64,000 nt of DNA from Perca fluviatilis (taxonomy: Eukaryota > Chordata > Actinopteri > Perciformes > Percidae), in NCBI RefSeq assembly GCF_010015445.1, contig NC_053123.1:5422148-5486147 (forward strand). Direction: 5' to 3'. Under the pieces are notes generated by a model, which saw only the letters and a list, made by a program, of their open reading frames with translations, was not told the DNA's origin and ran no database searches. This document shows positions 26,951-39,719 of this stretch, in pieces. The position numbers and the translations under genes were made by a program. Positions within the stretch are counted from its first letter, which is position 1. Each line of letters opens with the position of its first letter.

Positions 26951-27657
26951 CTCAGTATTTATTTATTTTTGTTACAAGTTGCCAGAACAGACAACTGGTG
27001 CTCCCAGTGGAATAAAACAAGCTCAGAATTTATTTTCAAATGTAATTTCATTCGAGACTGATCAGTAAGTGGCATCTCGGAAGAACCAAACAGTAACTAT
27101 TTCTTTCTTTCCTCATCCTGCATTGTTTTGGGGACTTTAGTTGTGGCATGAACCAGTCGCCTACATGAGAACATGAGTCTACACAACAAATGTAGACTGA
27201 AATGTAAATGTAGAATTTTTCATCTTTTCATGTCATTACCAGTGAGAAACGCTGCATCATTTCCCATTAAAGGTGGAATAAAAGTTTCTTTCTGCATCAT
27301 TCCAGAAGCTTAGTTGAAACACAAGCACATCGAGGCAAGTCTAAGACCGCTAAGCTCTCACTGTTGGCGATTGTTCAAAACGCAGTGCAAACATAGGAGC
27401 AGAGCTGCTAGCGTAGCCACTCTGCTGCTGCTGCCAGTGCACATGCTGTGTGCTTTAGATTCCAAAGAATTGTCCTGAAAATGTGTTGAGGGAGAAGCAG
27501 GGAGGAGGGGGAGTTGTAGGGGAGAGGAAAGGATGAGTGGCACTCGGCACACACCCTTACTCTGACTCACACATACATACAGACACAAGGATATACTCTG
27601 AAAACAACAGCAGAGCTTCCCGTGTATGGTTAGTGACTACACTCACTCTGTCTCTAT

Positions 27658-29048
27658 CAGAGATGGGGACACAAGTTTGAAACTTGGACTCGAGTCGCAC
27701 TTAAGTTGCACACACATTGACTTGAGACTCGTCCTCAACAGTCTTCAGACTCAACTCGAACTCGAGATGCGGGACTCGTGAACAATCTTTATTTTTAGGA
27801 AACGTCTGGTGAGGTGACCGTAACCTCTAACCTACCTACGTAACACGTGATACGTATCTGCTGCGCGCGGCTACACGTGAGAGAGGACAACAAACATGTC
27901 CACAGCACCAGCAGCTGCTGGGTCATTCATCAGAAGCTTTGGCTTCAAACACTTCATACAACAATGTCTCAAACATAAGAAGCACTGAATGCTAAATATG
28001 TGGACTCCAGCTCAGAGACTTGTCTTGGACTCTAGCTCAGAGACTTGTCTTGGACTCTAGCTCAGAGACTTGTCTTGGACTCTAGCTCAGAGACTTGAGA
28101 CTTGTCTTGGACTCTAGCTCAGAGACTTGTCTTGGACTCTAGCTCAGAGACTTGTCTTGGACTCTAGCTCAGAGACTTGAGACTTGACTTGGACTCTAGC
28201 TCAGAGACTTGAGACTTGACTTGGACTCTAGCTCAGAGACTTGAGACTTGACTTGGACTCTAGCTCAGACACTTGAGACTTGACTTGGACTCTAGCTCAG
28301 ACACTTGAGACTTGACTTGGACTCTAGATCTGAGACTTGAGACTTGTCTTGGACTCTAGCTCGGAGACTTGAGTCTTGACTTAGACTCTAGCTCAGAGAC
28401 TTGAGACTTGACTTGGACTCCAGCTCAGAGACTTGAGACTTGACTTGGACTCCAGCTCAGAGACTTGAGTCTTGACTTGGACTCTAGCTCAGAGACTTGA
28501 CTTAGACTCTAGGTCAGAGACTTGAGACTTGACTTGGACTCTAGCTCAGAGACTTGAGACTTGACTTGGACTCTAGCTCAGAGACTTGAGACTTGACTTG
28601 GACTCTAGCTCAGAGACTTGAGACTTGACTTGGACTCTAGCTCAGAGACTTGAGACTTGACTTGGACTCTAGCTCGGAGACTTGAGACTTGACTTGGACT
28701 CTAGCTCAGAGACTTGAGGCTTGACTTGGACTCTAGCTGAGAGACTTGAGACTTGACTTGGACTCCAGCTCAGAGACTTGACTTGGACTCTAGCTCAGAG
28801 ACTTGACTTGGACTCTAGCTCAGAGACTTGAGACTTGACTTGGACTCTAGCTCAGAGACTTGAGGCTTGACTTAGACTCTAGCTCAGAGACTTGAGACTT
28901 GAGACTTGACTTGGACTCTAGCTCGGAGACTTGAGACTTGAGACTTGACTTGGACTCTAGCTCAGAGACTTGAGACTTGACTTGGACTCTAGCTCAGACA
29001 CTTGAGACTTGACTTGGACTCTAGCTCGGAGACTTGAGAGCATCTCTG
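27658..29048. mobile_element. Transposon-like unit CAGAGATG...CATCTCTG carrying a minisatellite
   Basis: Begins cagagatggggac and ends gagcatctctg, short inverted ends of hAT style. Flanks (gtctctat / ccatatat) do not give a convincing duplication. The left 100 bp are ACTCGAG-rich; the rest is the tandem array at about 28000-29037. Confidence 0.5.
28000..29037. repeat. 32-bp minisatellite (about 33 copies)
   Basis: Unit ttggactctagctcagagac + ttgagacttgac (32 bp), with shorter 25-bp units (ending ttgtc) at the left and extra gagactt insertions in places. Variants such as tccagct and tcggaga are scattered. Confidence 0.97.
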
Positions 29049-30314
29049 CCATATATACAGTATAGCTATGAATAATAATTGAAGGGTTTTCTTTCGTTCG
29101 TTCAGTGTCACACTGGCATCAGTTACAGCGTGCTCAGCTCCCTGGCTGAACGTAAACACTGACTCGTTCCAACACTCACAATCAATGCTGTCTGTTTCCT
29201 GTCTCTCTCTCGCACCACGTCTCACACCCACAATCACACACCCAACGCGGTGATTTTTACCACTCCGCTGTCCACACTGAGCAGGCTGGGCCGAGCTAAA
29301 TGGGCTGTGTCTCGAGCTCTAAAGATGAACACAGCTTTATATTTAGCCCTGGGTCATTTCCCCAGAGGCCCTGCTTTGAGCTACGTTTAGGGGGGGAAAC
29401 TCCCTGCATGCTAGCTACCTCTGCCTTCCTAAAGGAGTGGGCTATAATTTGGTAAATTGGTCAAAGGAGCCACTGTGCTCATGTGAAAGAAAGCACATGG
29501 TACGGCGTTGGCAGAGATAAAGCGCTGTGGGTGAAAGTCACACTCTAAAATGCTGTGCTTATAGATAGGAGACAGACACGTGGCTGTGTCCATGGTCTCT
29601 CATCAGCTGTGGGTTTTCGCATGTAACAAAGCATGAAGGCTCCTAAACTCAGACCTATTGCATGTAATAATAGCTTGTCTGTAAATAAGCTGTGTGTTGT
29701 ATTCTTGGAGCGTCTACTAATGTGCAGAGAGAGATTCCAATTTATTACGACTTGGGTCTTTTTTTGTGTGTAGGTTTGGCTATGATTCTGTTTGGTAATA
29801 AAAACATTGCTCAGCAGCTTAATTGCTTTGCTCTGGGAACACATGGTGACATCACAGACAAGAAGTCAGATGGGGCAGGAAACATGAGCGATCACACAGG
29901 TTGTGAAGAAACCCTCATGTTAGCTGAACTTATTTGGAAGAGAAAACGCAGGCGAACAGTCAAATAACTTCAAAACATCAACTGGTGTAAACATCAACCC
30001 CAGTTCCCAGACCCACTTCCTGCTTCAACTTTGACCGACTGCACTTGCTGCACATACTGTTTTCCCCGTGCGTTGAAGACTAAAATATCATAAGCAAGCA
30101 TATGTGAGCAAAACAAAAGGTTTTCTAGAGGAGGTGTGTGTGTGTGTGGGGGGTAAAAGGTTTAATTGTGTAGTAATATCCAAACATTTGACCTACTTAG
30201 AGCCTATATTTTATTTTGGTTGTGGTGCACTCAATAGCACCCTGCGGGATCACATGAAGCTGTCGATATAAAAAGGACCTGCAATGGAAAAACTCTTGGA
30301 TCTGGCTAAACTAG

Positions 30315-30780
30315 TCTTGCATTGCCAGACCTATCTCCACAACGCTGTGGAGTAAGGTCTGGCTCCACCACAGATGCATTCTGGGATAGGAGATAAAAAA
30401 AACTAAAAACACTCTGGGTTGTTTGCGTTTCTTCCGGACGCAGCGACGGTGGCTCTGCAACATAGTCTTGGGAAGGAACTTGTTTTGGTGGAACATTTGC
30501 ACCCGGCAAAAGAAAATACCACATACAATGTTAAATGAAGTTAACTCACGGTACAATTCAGTACCGTGAGCTATTTAAATCAGCTGGATACATGGTTAAA
30601 CCTCATTAGCTCTTACCAGTGTATCGCCGTGTGCACCAATCGGTCCCAAAAGGTCCCAGGTAGAGAGGAAATGGTGTAAACATATTCTTTGTAAATCTTT
30701 ACAATCATTCCCTGAAAGATCCGAGCAGGCCTGACTTACTGCACGATCCAAAACTCTTCAAAACTTCGACATTTCCAGTC
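30315..30780. repeat. Copy of the 'ctccgcagcgctgtggag' teleost repeat (long form)
   Basis: Same layout as 5800-6350. The reverse-frame peptides here (for example around 30311-30556) are translations of the repeat. Confidence 0.72.
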
Positions 30781-31189
30781 TCATCCTGGACAATACATAC
30801 AATGTACTTCCGTTGATCCACACTGGGGTAAACTGACTTCTCATGTTTCTTGATTTGTGTGAATTTATTTTAGCAAACTCGCCATGTCCCCAAATCTCAG
30901 CAATAACTTTGGTGTTTACTTTGGTTCAATGTCATCATAGCTGATACAAATGATGGGGGAAAAACCTACAAAAAATAAAAACACATTTAAAGAGACTATA
31001 TGTAACTTTTTTTTTATGTTTCTGAAACTCTGTGATTTTTCCATCTGATCATAAATGACCCATAACAGCAAACGAGACTACGCTATTTTTATTTAGTTTT
31101 TATTAATGCCTCTGCCCTGGTCCGATTTCCCCCTCAAAGTCACAAAACAATTTACGGCAGGTAGACAGCGCCACAGTAACGCAGGTAAA

Positions 31190-31381
31190 AGATTAATTTT
31201 TGGGCATTTTAGGCCTTTATGTTTATAGGCCAGCTAAAGACATGAAAGGGGAAGAGAGAGGGTGAATGACACACAGCAAACGGCCACAGGTCGGGGTCGA
31301 ACCCACGGCCTCCGCGTCGAGGAGTGAACCTCTATACAGTGTATGGGCGTGCACTCTACCGGGAGAGCTACCCCGGCGCCC
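31190..31381 (-). mobile_element. tRNA-derived SINE, minus strand
   Basis: Read on the minus strand, it starts with gggcgccggggtagctctcc, an A-box-like head, and has the B-box-like gggttcgacccc about 70 bp in; a pyrimidine-rich body follows. Three more copies are at 35431, 52615 and 61818, all on the minus strand. Confidence 0.82.
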
Positions 31382-31559
31382 AGCAGGAGATTTCCTTATA
31401 TTAAATGGAAAGCACTTTAATAAAGCAGTTTGTTCCTTTAATTAACATTGGTAGAAGTTGTCCAAAGTAGAGGCCGGTATCAGTAAACGTCTGTGACAGA
31501 ATGCAGCTGTAAGAACCTGTTGTGAGTGATTTTCATCATTGGTAGTGATCAACAACAAC

Positions 31560-32765
31560 GGTCAGTGTAACGCTTATCAGTTCAATTTTCTAAGCACAAA
31601 CGGACATTTGGAAAAACAGAAAAATGGGTTCAAATATCCCATTTTTCATTTTTTTCCACCATGACAAATTAAAAAAATTGGATCTTTAACCTGTTTTTCC
31701 AATTTTTGTTTTTCCAAGAGGATCAGAAATTGAGAAAATTGCATCTGAGCTCCAATTATTTAATACTGCAATGGTATTCTCTTCCTCTACTTTGCGAAAT
31801 ATGCAGGTCATTGGTCAGTGTAACGCTTATCAGTTCAATTTTCTAAAAACAAACGGACATTTGGAAAAACAGAAAAATGGGTTCAAATATCAAATTTTTC
31901 ATTTTTTTCCACCTTGAAATATTAAAAAATTGGATCTTTAACCTGTTTTTCCAATTCTCTGTTTTTTATTTAGAGGATCAGAAATTTAGAAAATTACAAA
32001 ATTGCGTCTGAGCTCCAATTATTCAATACTGCCATGGTATTCTCTCTCTCTACTTTGCGGAATAGGGTATGCAGGTCATTAACTGTGACCAAAAAATATG
32101 GACCAAAAAAAAAAAAAAAACTGATAGAATTTGGGGTCAGAGGTGCAACTGATGGTTTCGAGTGGGGGAGGTGGGGCGTAGCTAGGCGGTACGAGGGAGA
32201 GAATAGCATTGCAGTATTATGAATAATTGGAGCTCAGATGCAATTTTGTAATTTTCTAAATTTCTGATCCTCTGAATAAAAACAGAAAATTGGAAAAACA
32301 GTTTAAAGATCCAATTTTTTAATTTGTCAAGGCGGAAAAAAATGAAGAATTGGATATTGAAACCCATTTTTCTGTTTTTCCAAATGTCTGTTTGTGCTTA
32401 GAAAATTGAACTGATAAGCGTTACACTGACCGTCATTAACTGCATATGGACCATTAAAAAACAAACTGATAGACTTTGGGGTCAGAGGTGCTTGCAACTG
32501 ATGGTTTTGTGGCGTAGCTAGGCGGAACGAGGGAGAGAATACCATTGCAGTATTGAATAATTGGAGCCCAGAGGCAATTTTGTAATTTTCTAAATTTCTG
32601 ATCCTCTGAATAAAAACAGAAAATTGGAAAAACAGTTTAAAGATCCAATTTTTTAATTTGTCAAGGTGGAAAAAAGTGAAAAATTGGATATTGGAACCCA
32701 TTTTTCTGTTTTTCCAAATGTCCGTTTGTGCTTAGAAAATTGAACTGATAAGCATTACGCTGACC
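31560..32765. mobile_element. Foldback MITE interrupted by a second copy of itself
   Basis: Outer element: ggtcagtgtaacgcttatca at 31560 and its near-complement ending 32765, flanked by aacaac (31554-31559, 32766-32771). The arms are long inverted repeats (ccaatttt, aacagaaaaatgggttcaaa). Removing the inner copy leaves about 581 bp, similar to the inner element. No coding capacity. Confidence 0.88.
31813..32431. mobile_element. Inner foldback MITE (619 bp) inserted in its own family member
   Basis: Starts ggtcagtgtaacgcttatca, ends ttacactgacc, flanked by gtcatt on both sides (31807-31812, 32432-32437). The uninterrupted version of the insertion site, gcaggtcattaactg, is present inside the inner copy near 32070, confirming the 6-bp duplication. 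Confidence 0.9.
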
Positions 32766-34019
32766 AACAACTCCCAGATTTATTCATTCTGAGCGATGAA
32801 GCAGGACATGCTGAACAAAATGTTATCGTAACTATTTTTATGTCCGTTACTATTTTGCTACCACATGAGAGATCAACAGCCTGTATTTAGCTCTTCTCGT
32901 GAGAACAAATGCAATATGATGCTCAGCTGACTTGGCTCCAGGTAATGGCACAACTCTGAGTCAAAAAAAAAACAAAACCTGAGTATCTGCAATGGATAAT
33001 GTTTTTTCTTCTCTTCTTTTAAATTGATAGGAATACTGTCCAACCAATATCTGTAGTTGGAGAGATAAGTGTATTCTTAAAAATGTAGTGTGCTGGAAAT
33101 GCCAGGTTTGTGTTGTCACTCTCCCTGCAGGTGCTGCAGAACACTGGTTTTGTTCCTCTTCTTAACTGATCACATCTTTTGTAATTATGTTTCAATACAT
33201 AGGCGTAATTTACAACCCCTCCAATAATCCATTCTGGGCTTTTTGGTTGGGTTTTTGGGGGCATTTTTGTCACGTTTTCAATGTTTTTGTTGCATTTTTC
33301 AAGGGTTTTGTTGCTTTTTTCAGGGGTTTCTTTTGGACAATTTTTTCATTGTTTAATGTTTTGTCTGTATTTTTGTCACTTTTCTCAATACATGCAGACA
33401 CGTGTGGACTAGCCAGACCCTCCTCCGCAGCGCTGTGGAGGAAGGTCTGGCAAAGTGCGACTAGAAGCTTGGTGACGCTAGTTTCTGAGTGTGTGTGTGG
33501 TGTGGCGCCCCGATGGCTAACATGCTCTCTGTACTGTGTCGTGTGAATTTAGTTCTCGGGGAACTACTTCACCTTTCTCTGTTTTGGACTCTCTGGCTCT
33601 CTGTTCCCCTCAAAGCACTGACAAGACATTTTGCTGACATTCGCTTGACTCTGAGCACAGTCCTGGGCCCTGGAGATTTACCTCTTGACTTTAGTCTCAA
33701 AGGCACTATGACACAGCAAATTCTCATCATTCGATTCTGTGAAATAAACAGCCTATAAAAGCCAAAATCCAATCCTGGCTTTGTAATTGGTGTTAGACAG
33801 AGATTTATCGTGCATGGCTTGCAAGAATTGTCTCAAAAATGATTTAAAAGAAATGATACTATTACTTGACTAAGTGCTACACTTCCCCTTCAATTTTTTT
33901 CCTTTGAAGATGGCTAAGAGAAATGGCAAACACTTCCTCTGTGGACTATTTTGCTGATACACACTTTCCCAGGCTTTCTCATGCTTTCTGAATTAATAGT
34001 TGCAAGCCCCAACGACAGT

Positions 34020-34052
34020 ACACACACAGAGACGCACACACACACACACACT
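34020..34052. repeat. (CA)n microsatellite, short
   Basis: CA repeats with gag and gacg interruptions. Confidence 0.9.
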
Positions 34053-34944
34053 CCGGCCATCTGGCTGCAATTGTACAAAACGGAAACGCACATGTTAGAA
34101 TATATCATTGTGAGAATTGTTTGTGTCTGTGTGTGTTTTTCTGGGTGTGCACACAATAGGCTCTATTTGTGTGAGAATGCCTGCGGCTGCACATTTTGAC
34201 CTCCGAGCATATCCACAGTCTGCATTTAGAGGCTCGAACATCAGTCTGGTTTTCCTTTTCCTTGAAGCAACTCTGTCTTTTATTTGTCTGATATACAACA
34301 ACACGCAGTGACAGACACACCTACCTGGTAGCGAAAGCAGATGATTATGATTTTGGTAATTTAATCAGAATTCCCCTTATTCTGTGTTGTTTTTCTTAAA
34401 CGTTGTAAGTTGGTAATGGCACTGGTCAGGATGAATCCAAATCCTCTCATTCTCTCCCTGGCTGGTGGTTTACTCTGGGCGTTTGGACTGTGTTCTGGGG
34501 CCTGCACAGCCAGACTATAATTGACTCGCTGCGTTTACTGTTTGTGTTCCACTGAAGCTCTGTCCAGAAGCAGAGCGTCCTCGGTGTCACAGGGCAGCTC
34601 TCTGTGTGGGTACTGTCCACAGAGGTGTCAAGTAACGAAGTACAAATACTTCATTACCTTACTTAAGTAGAAATTTTGGGTATCTATACTTTACTGGAGT
34701 AATTATTTTACAGCAGACTTTTTACTTCTACTCCTTACATTTTCACGCGATTATCTGTACTTTCTACTCACATTTAAAAAAATAGCCTCGTTACTCCTAT
34801 TTCAGTTCGGCTTGTTGTCATCGTTCAAAAACACACATCCAGATAAATCACTCCATCCGGATAGAGTGAATTTGATTGTGGTTGGATGAGAAGTATAAAC
34901 ATATCACTCCGACACCCTTTTGGTGTGTACGTGATCCATCGCAC

Positions 34945-35165
34945 CTGCACAGACCCGGTGCCTTAACGACCGTTATCTACCGGACCGAAGGGCGACCAGA
35001 TTTCGGTGCCTTATTTAGGTACAACTTAAATGCCTGCGCTTCTCTCTGATGCTCCGAAAACGGACGTTAGAGGGAACTGAAACATCGCCGCACGGGACGC
35101 TAGTTAACACTACACCTGACAGCAGGTAACGTTAGCCTACCGTTAGCTAGCAGCTGGAGTAAACA
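34945..35165. mobile_element. Truncated relative of the 20101-20628 MITE
   Basis: Shares cggtgcctta, accggac, gacgctagttaacac and tgacagcaggtaacgttagc with 20101-20628; both ends are missing. Confidence 0.7.
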
Positions 35166-35430
35166 CCTTTTCAGCCCTTCTGAGTTTGCACGTATGATTT
35201 TAATATAACATTATTATAGTCATTATGGCCTTTAGAAGCTTCATTGTGTATTGAAAACACACCAACACACACTGTAGTTTATTCTAACTCAGTCCCACAT
35301 ACACCGTCCTGCTGCCTTAAATTAATTTGTTTAATGTGTGTTAATCCACAGCTGAAAATAGTCCCCAGCAAATGCACTATTTACTCCTGTTTGAGTAATG
35401 TTTGCTAAAAACTACAATGCCCAGCTGTTT

Positions 35431-35629
35431 CTTTTTCAAAGATCTTTTTGTGGGTGGCATTTTTAGGCCTTTATTTTCGACAGGACAGCTTAGACTGGAA
35501 AGGGGAGAGAGAGGGGAAATGACATGCAGCAAAGGGCCGCAGGTCGGAATTGAACCCTGCAGCCGCTGCGTCTAGGACTGAGTCTCTGTATATGGGTGCG
35601 CGCTCTACCAGGTGAGCTACCCGGGCGCT
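35431..35629 (-). mobile_element. tRNA-derived SINE with 14-bp target duplication, minus strand
   Basis: Flanked by atgcccagctgttt (35417-35430) and atgtccagctgttt (35630-35643). Same family as 31190-31381; its minus-strand head reads agcgcccgggtagctcacct. Confidence 0.9.
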
Positions 35630-35880
35630 ATGTCCAGCTGTTTTGATTCATATTAGGATATTTAAATTTTCTTGGATAACAACAATTTGGCGGCACCCCT
35701 GCAGTAACTCTGAGGACCCCCCTGTTGAAGAGCTCTGCTCTACTCTCCCCCTCCGCTATACCCCCAGCCGGCCCTGCCTAGACATCCATCCACTCATTAC
35801 TCTCTTTTATTTCTCTCTTCTCTTTCTCCTTTTCTCTCTGTCCCCTATTTCTCTCTCCCCTTCTGTCTCTGTTGACCTGT

Positions 35881-35881
35881 T

Positions 35882-35915
<34 letters not shown>

Positions 35916-36163
35916 ATTTCAGTTTGCTTTATTGGCGTGACAAAATCAATACATCTGTGTTAACCAAAGCATAAGAACAAAAATACTCTCTAAAAACTCT
36001 CTCTCTCTCTATCTCTCTCTGTCCATAGATGTATCTCTCTCTTTCTCTCTCTCTCTATCTCTCTCTGTCCATAGCTGTATCTCTCTCTTTTTCTCTCTCT
36101 CTTTCTGTCCATAGCTGTATCTCTCTCTCTCTCCCTGTCTATAGCTGTATCTCTCTCTCTTTT

Positions 36164-36196
<33 letters not shown>

Positions 36197-36355
36197 ATCC
36201 ATAGCTGTCTCTCTCTCTCTCTGTCTCTCTCTGTCTCTCTCTGTCCATAGCTGTATCTCTCTCTCTCTCCCTGTCTATAGCTGTATCTCTCTCTTTTTCT
36301 CTCTCTCTTTCTGTCCATAGCTGTATCTCTCTCTCTCTCCCTGTTTATAGCTGTA

Positions 36356-36388
<33 letters not shown>

Positions 36389-36400
36389 GTCTCTATCCAT

Positions 36401-36440
<40 letters not shown>

Positions 36441-36597
36441 GTCTGTCCATAGCTGTATCTCTCTCTCTCTCTCTCTCTCCCTGTCTATAGCTGTATCTCT
36501 CTCTGTCCATAGCTGTATCTCTCTCTCTGTCTCTGTCTCTCCCTCTGTCCATAGCTGTATCTCTCTCTCTGTCTCTGTCTCTGTCCATAGCTGTATA
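35881..36597. repeat. CT-rich minisatellite with 'gtccatagctgtat' spacers
   Basis: (CT)n blocks of changing length alternate about 15 times with gtccatagctgtat or gtctatagctgtat. The Arg/Glu-rich frames on the minus strand and Ser/Leu frames on the plus strand come from it. A short LINE-like 3' end in reverse (tttattggcgtgacaaaatc) sits at about 35908-35980. Confidence 0.95.
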
Positions 36598-36804
36598 TGG
36601 CGTTGAAAAAGAGAGCTCCACGGATGGACTCTCTGGTCTTGGCTAATGGAAGCAGACTTGTCTCTCTGTGTAAATATTTGCACAGAGGGATTATAGATGG
36701 TCCCACGCATTCAAGGTGGAGCCCCACTCTGCTCCAGGCCACATTAGGGCAAAGAATGGCGCTGAGCGTAGCTTCCACACAGCATGAGAGGACATGGCAC
36801 AACA

Positions 36805-37282
36805 TAGGGCCGGGACCATATGCCTTTCTTCCCGCTTCGATTCTTTCACGATACATGGGTGCCAATTCGATTTGTATTGCGGTTTTCATTAATGGCCATT
36901 CTAGAAGTATTGCGATTCCATAGAATTGAGTGTTGGGATTGTCTTTTCCTTCTTTAACAAAAAGTGAATAATGCACTTCTAATGACAATATATCATGAGA
37001 CATTTCTAAAAGCTAATTGTTTTCTAAGAAGAATGCACATCACATGTCAGTCAGTCAGTCAGTCTGACATTTAAGAACATACCATGGATTTTCTGAATTT
37101 TTTGGCTTTCGCTCTGTTTTGCTGGAAACGGATATGGTGTAGTCGCATCGGCAGTACCGTATAAACAGAAAATATTCAGTTGAATCAGTGGTTAAAAAAG
37201 AAATTAATTCTGGGGAAAAGAATCTATTTACATTACAAAAAAAAAAAAATCACAAAATGTTTTTTTCTTTCCCCCACCCTTA
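36805..37282. mobile_element. hAT-type MITE, TAGGGCCGGGAC... (478 bp)
   Basis: Left end tagggccgggaccatatgcc, right end cccccaccctta; flanks gcacaaca and aaacaaca match at six of eight bases. Contains cacgatacatgggtgccaat as in related MITEs. Ends 97 bp before exon 37380. Confidence 0.6.
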
Positions 37283-37379
37283 AAACAACATGACAAAATA
37301 AGAGTTTGCAAGGTATGGATTGTTGCAGGTATTGATCTCACCTTCTGTTTCTCTCTGTTTTTGTCTCTTCTCTGATCAG

Positions 37380-37421
37380 GCACCGAGCAGTGACCTCCCT
37401 CTCAAACATGTAGACACCATG
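37380..37421 (+). CDS. tns1: tns1 exon: linker between C1 and phosphatase domains (14 codons)
   Basis: A 42-bp exon between acceptor ctgatcag and donor gtgagt, open at phase 0, reading APSSDLPLKHVDTM. It corresponds to the tensin-2 segment A-P-V-R-R-I-E-H-L, which directly precedes G-S-T-K-S; the next exon here begins exactly with GSTKS. Phase 0 at both ends lets it join 17274-17312 and 46337-46386 without a frame shift. The segment is a low-complexity linker with no domain of its own. The donor is followed within 30 bp by a (TC)n tract (37450-37512), which could affect exon inclusion. Short length limits certainty. Confidence 0.72.
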
Positions 37422-37446
37422 GTGAGTTTCAACTTATGTGACCTCT

Positions 37447-37449
<3 letters not shown>

Positions 37450-37512
<63 letters not shown>
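37450..37512. repeat. (TC)n microsatellite 28 bp after the donor of exon 37380-37421
   Basis: About 31 TC units followed by cacacacac. Confidence 0.97.
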
Positions 37513-37522
<10 letters not shown>

Positions 37523-39230
37523 TGTTGTTTTATCAGGTCCAGCCATCTCTTTTGCTTAGATTACTGAAGTGAAAGAGCAGCTGAATCTGCCCCTATGTAT
37601 GACACTGGCAGACAGATGATGTACAGTATTTGATGTAGGAGAGGTATTTGTTATGAGCGGAGAGAGGCGTTCCAGCTGGCGGGAATTACAGCTGCACTTC
37701 TTTTACAGTAAATACACCTTATAGCCTGTAACAGCTGAAACCTTTCTCAGTCAAATGCTTAACAACAACTCCTGGTGGATACTTACAAATCATTGTTTGA
37801 TTTGTCCTCTGAAGTATGGGTGTCCACAGGAAGAACTCTTTGTTTACTGTCGGCAGTTTGGACTGGCCTTGGAATAGTACAAATCCAATTTACTGCCCAA
37901 CAGAAAAAACACACATCCGATGTTCACTTCAAAGACAAAGTGCCAGCTTTTTTTTTTTTTTTTTTACTAAATGATGACCAATTTATCAAATTGTACCACT
38001 GGAACTCAATTGTTAAAACTAGACGATCAGGGGATTTCTGTGCTGGCCATCAAGCCGGGCTGCTGATTCTGTTCCCTTTTAGACCTTTTCTTTGACCTGT
38101 TTACAAAGGCCCATCACACACTGTGGGCATCACACTGGGATTAGCTGCTGATTTGTGAGCAGGAAGATTTGTCAGTGCAATGTAATGTAATGCGATTTCT
38201 CTTTGTTCTTCTTGTACCCAAATTTGACATATCTACCAGACAAGATATTTGACATATTGGTTGATTACATACAATGCCAACATTTAAAAAATGCTTACTT
38301 CTTACAGTATCTGCGCATGGCAACGACAGTATGGTGCCGGTTAGGGAAAGATTGCGGTTATGGCTTGGGCTGCACAATATATATTTTGTTTTACCGCCAT
38401 GTAATGCCCTACAAAGGCAAAAGACCTTAACTCGCTGAAGTGTGTAACTAAGGAAAATGACTTTAAAGTTATTTAGTTGCCCAGCCTAATGAATTAAAGG
38501 TAGGACACTGGAAATATGGCAATTAGTTGTTTTATTAATGAAATTTATCTACAAAAAAAAATGTTGAGCTCAGATGTGACTTTTTGACTTCTGACCTCTA
38601 GTTTGAATTTACTGTACTCTGCCTTTGTATTGTCTGCAAAAAGTGAGAAGATCACGCCAAGGCAAAAGGCAATAACCTCCACATTATCAATATTTGGTTG
38701 CTGATCACCATTTACAAAATCATTATAGTGTCACCTGTATAAAATCTATGATAATGGCATATATTTTTGATGATTTACAATCACTTATATAGCCATCTAC
38801 TCATTGCTGTCCTGTTTCTTTTTCTTTTATTTTTTTTTGTAAATAAACCTCAGAATGTTAAAACATTTCTATACCAAAGAGAAAAAAAAACATTTCGCAG
38901 ATTTCATTCTGGATCACCCCTAAAAACTGGATCTGGTAATAAGACATACTTGACTAAATCCATGACATCCCCATTAAGCCTACTTATGGTTGTTTTAGAA
39001 CTACTCATGGCGCTTCAGGGTAACGACTCCCTCCTCCATACGTACACCGAAATGAGAGCGTACATGTTTGCCTTGGACTCACTGAACACTCGTCGTCTAT
39101 GACACAACTTCCTGCGAGTTGTGTTTTGTCTGGGAAAGGAAGGATCAAGTAACCGATTTAGAGTTACCACCCAAAGCCATGTGCCCACTTTCTCCACAAG
39201 GACCAAAATAAACACAAATGCACCAGTGTG

Positions 39231-39232
<2 letters not shown>

Positions 39233-39304
<72 letters not shown>
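39233..39304. repeat. (TG)36 microsatellite
   Basis: Pure TG run. Confidence 0.97.
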
Positions 39305-39305
<1 letters not shown>

Positions 39306-39352
39306 CTGCTGTTATTGGCGTATTCTTCAGTTTTCTCATCCAGTGTAGTACA

Positions 39353-39719
39353 CAGTGGTGGAATGTGCAGTAAATAAGTATATTTACTCAAGTACTGTAC
39401 ATAAGTACAAATTTGAGGTAGCCTTGTACTTTACTTGAGTCTTTTCTTTTCATGCCACTTTCTACTTCTCCTCCACTACATTTCAGAGAGAAATATTTCA
39501 CTTTTTACTCCACTACATTCATCTGACAGCTTTAGTTACTAGTTGCTTTACAAGTTAAGATTTTTGCACACGAAACACATATAGTTTATGCAAAACAATG
39601 TTTTATTATGTATTAAACTACCCAACAATATAACGGCCTACAAGTCTAGCTGAAAGGATTAAACACATAACAGTTTGGATCGTTTAAAGTAAAGGATCTG
39701 AATACTTCGTCCACCACTT
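39353..39719. mobile_element. hAT-type MITE, CAGTGGTGGAA family
   Basis: Starts cagtggtggaatg and ends gaatacttcgtccaccactt; interior matches 46898-47387. No matching 8-bp flanks were found. Confidence 0.75.

Noticed and set aside
28000..29037. CRISPR-like array
   Set aside because: Units are contiguous tandem repeats without unique spacers, in a vertebrate intron.
31190..31381. Possible tRNA gene
   Set aside because: A and B box-like motifs are present but the cloverleaf is degraded and a SINE body follows; three related copies exist, so it is a tRNA-derived SINE.
36139..37003. Arg/Glu-rich minus-strand frames of 160-172 codons
   Set aside because: Translation of the CT-rich minisatellite and adjacent MITE sequence.
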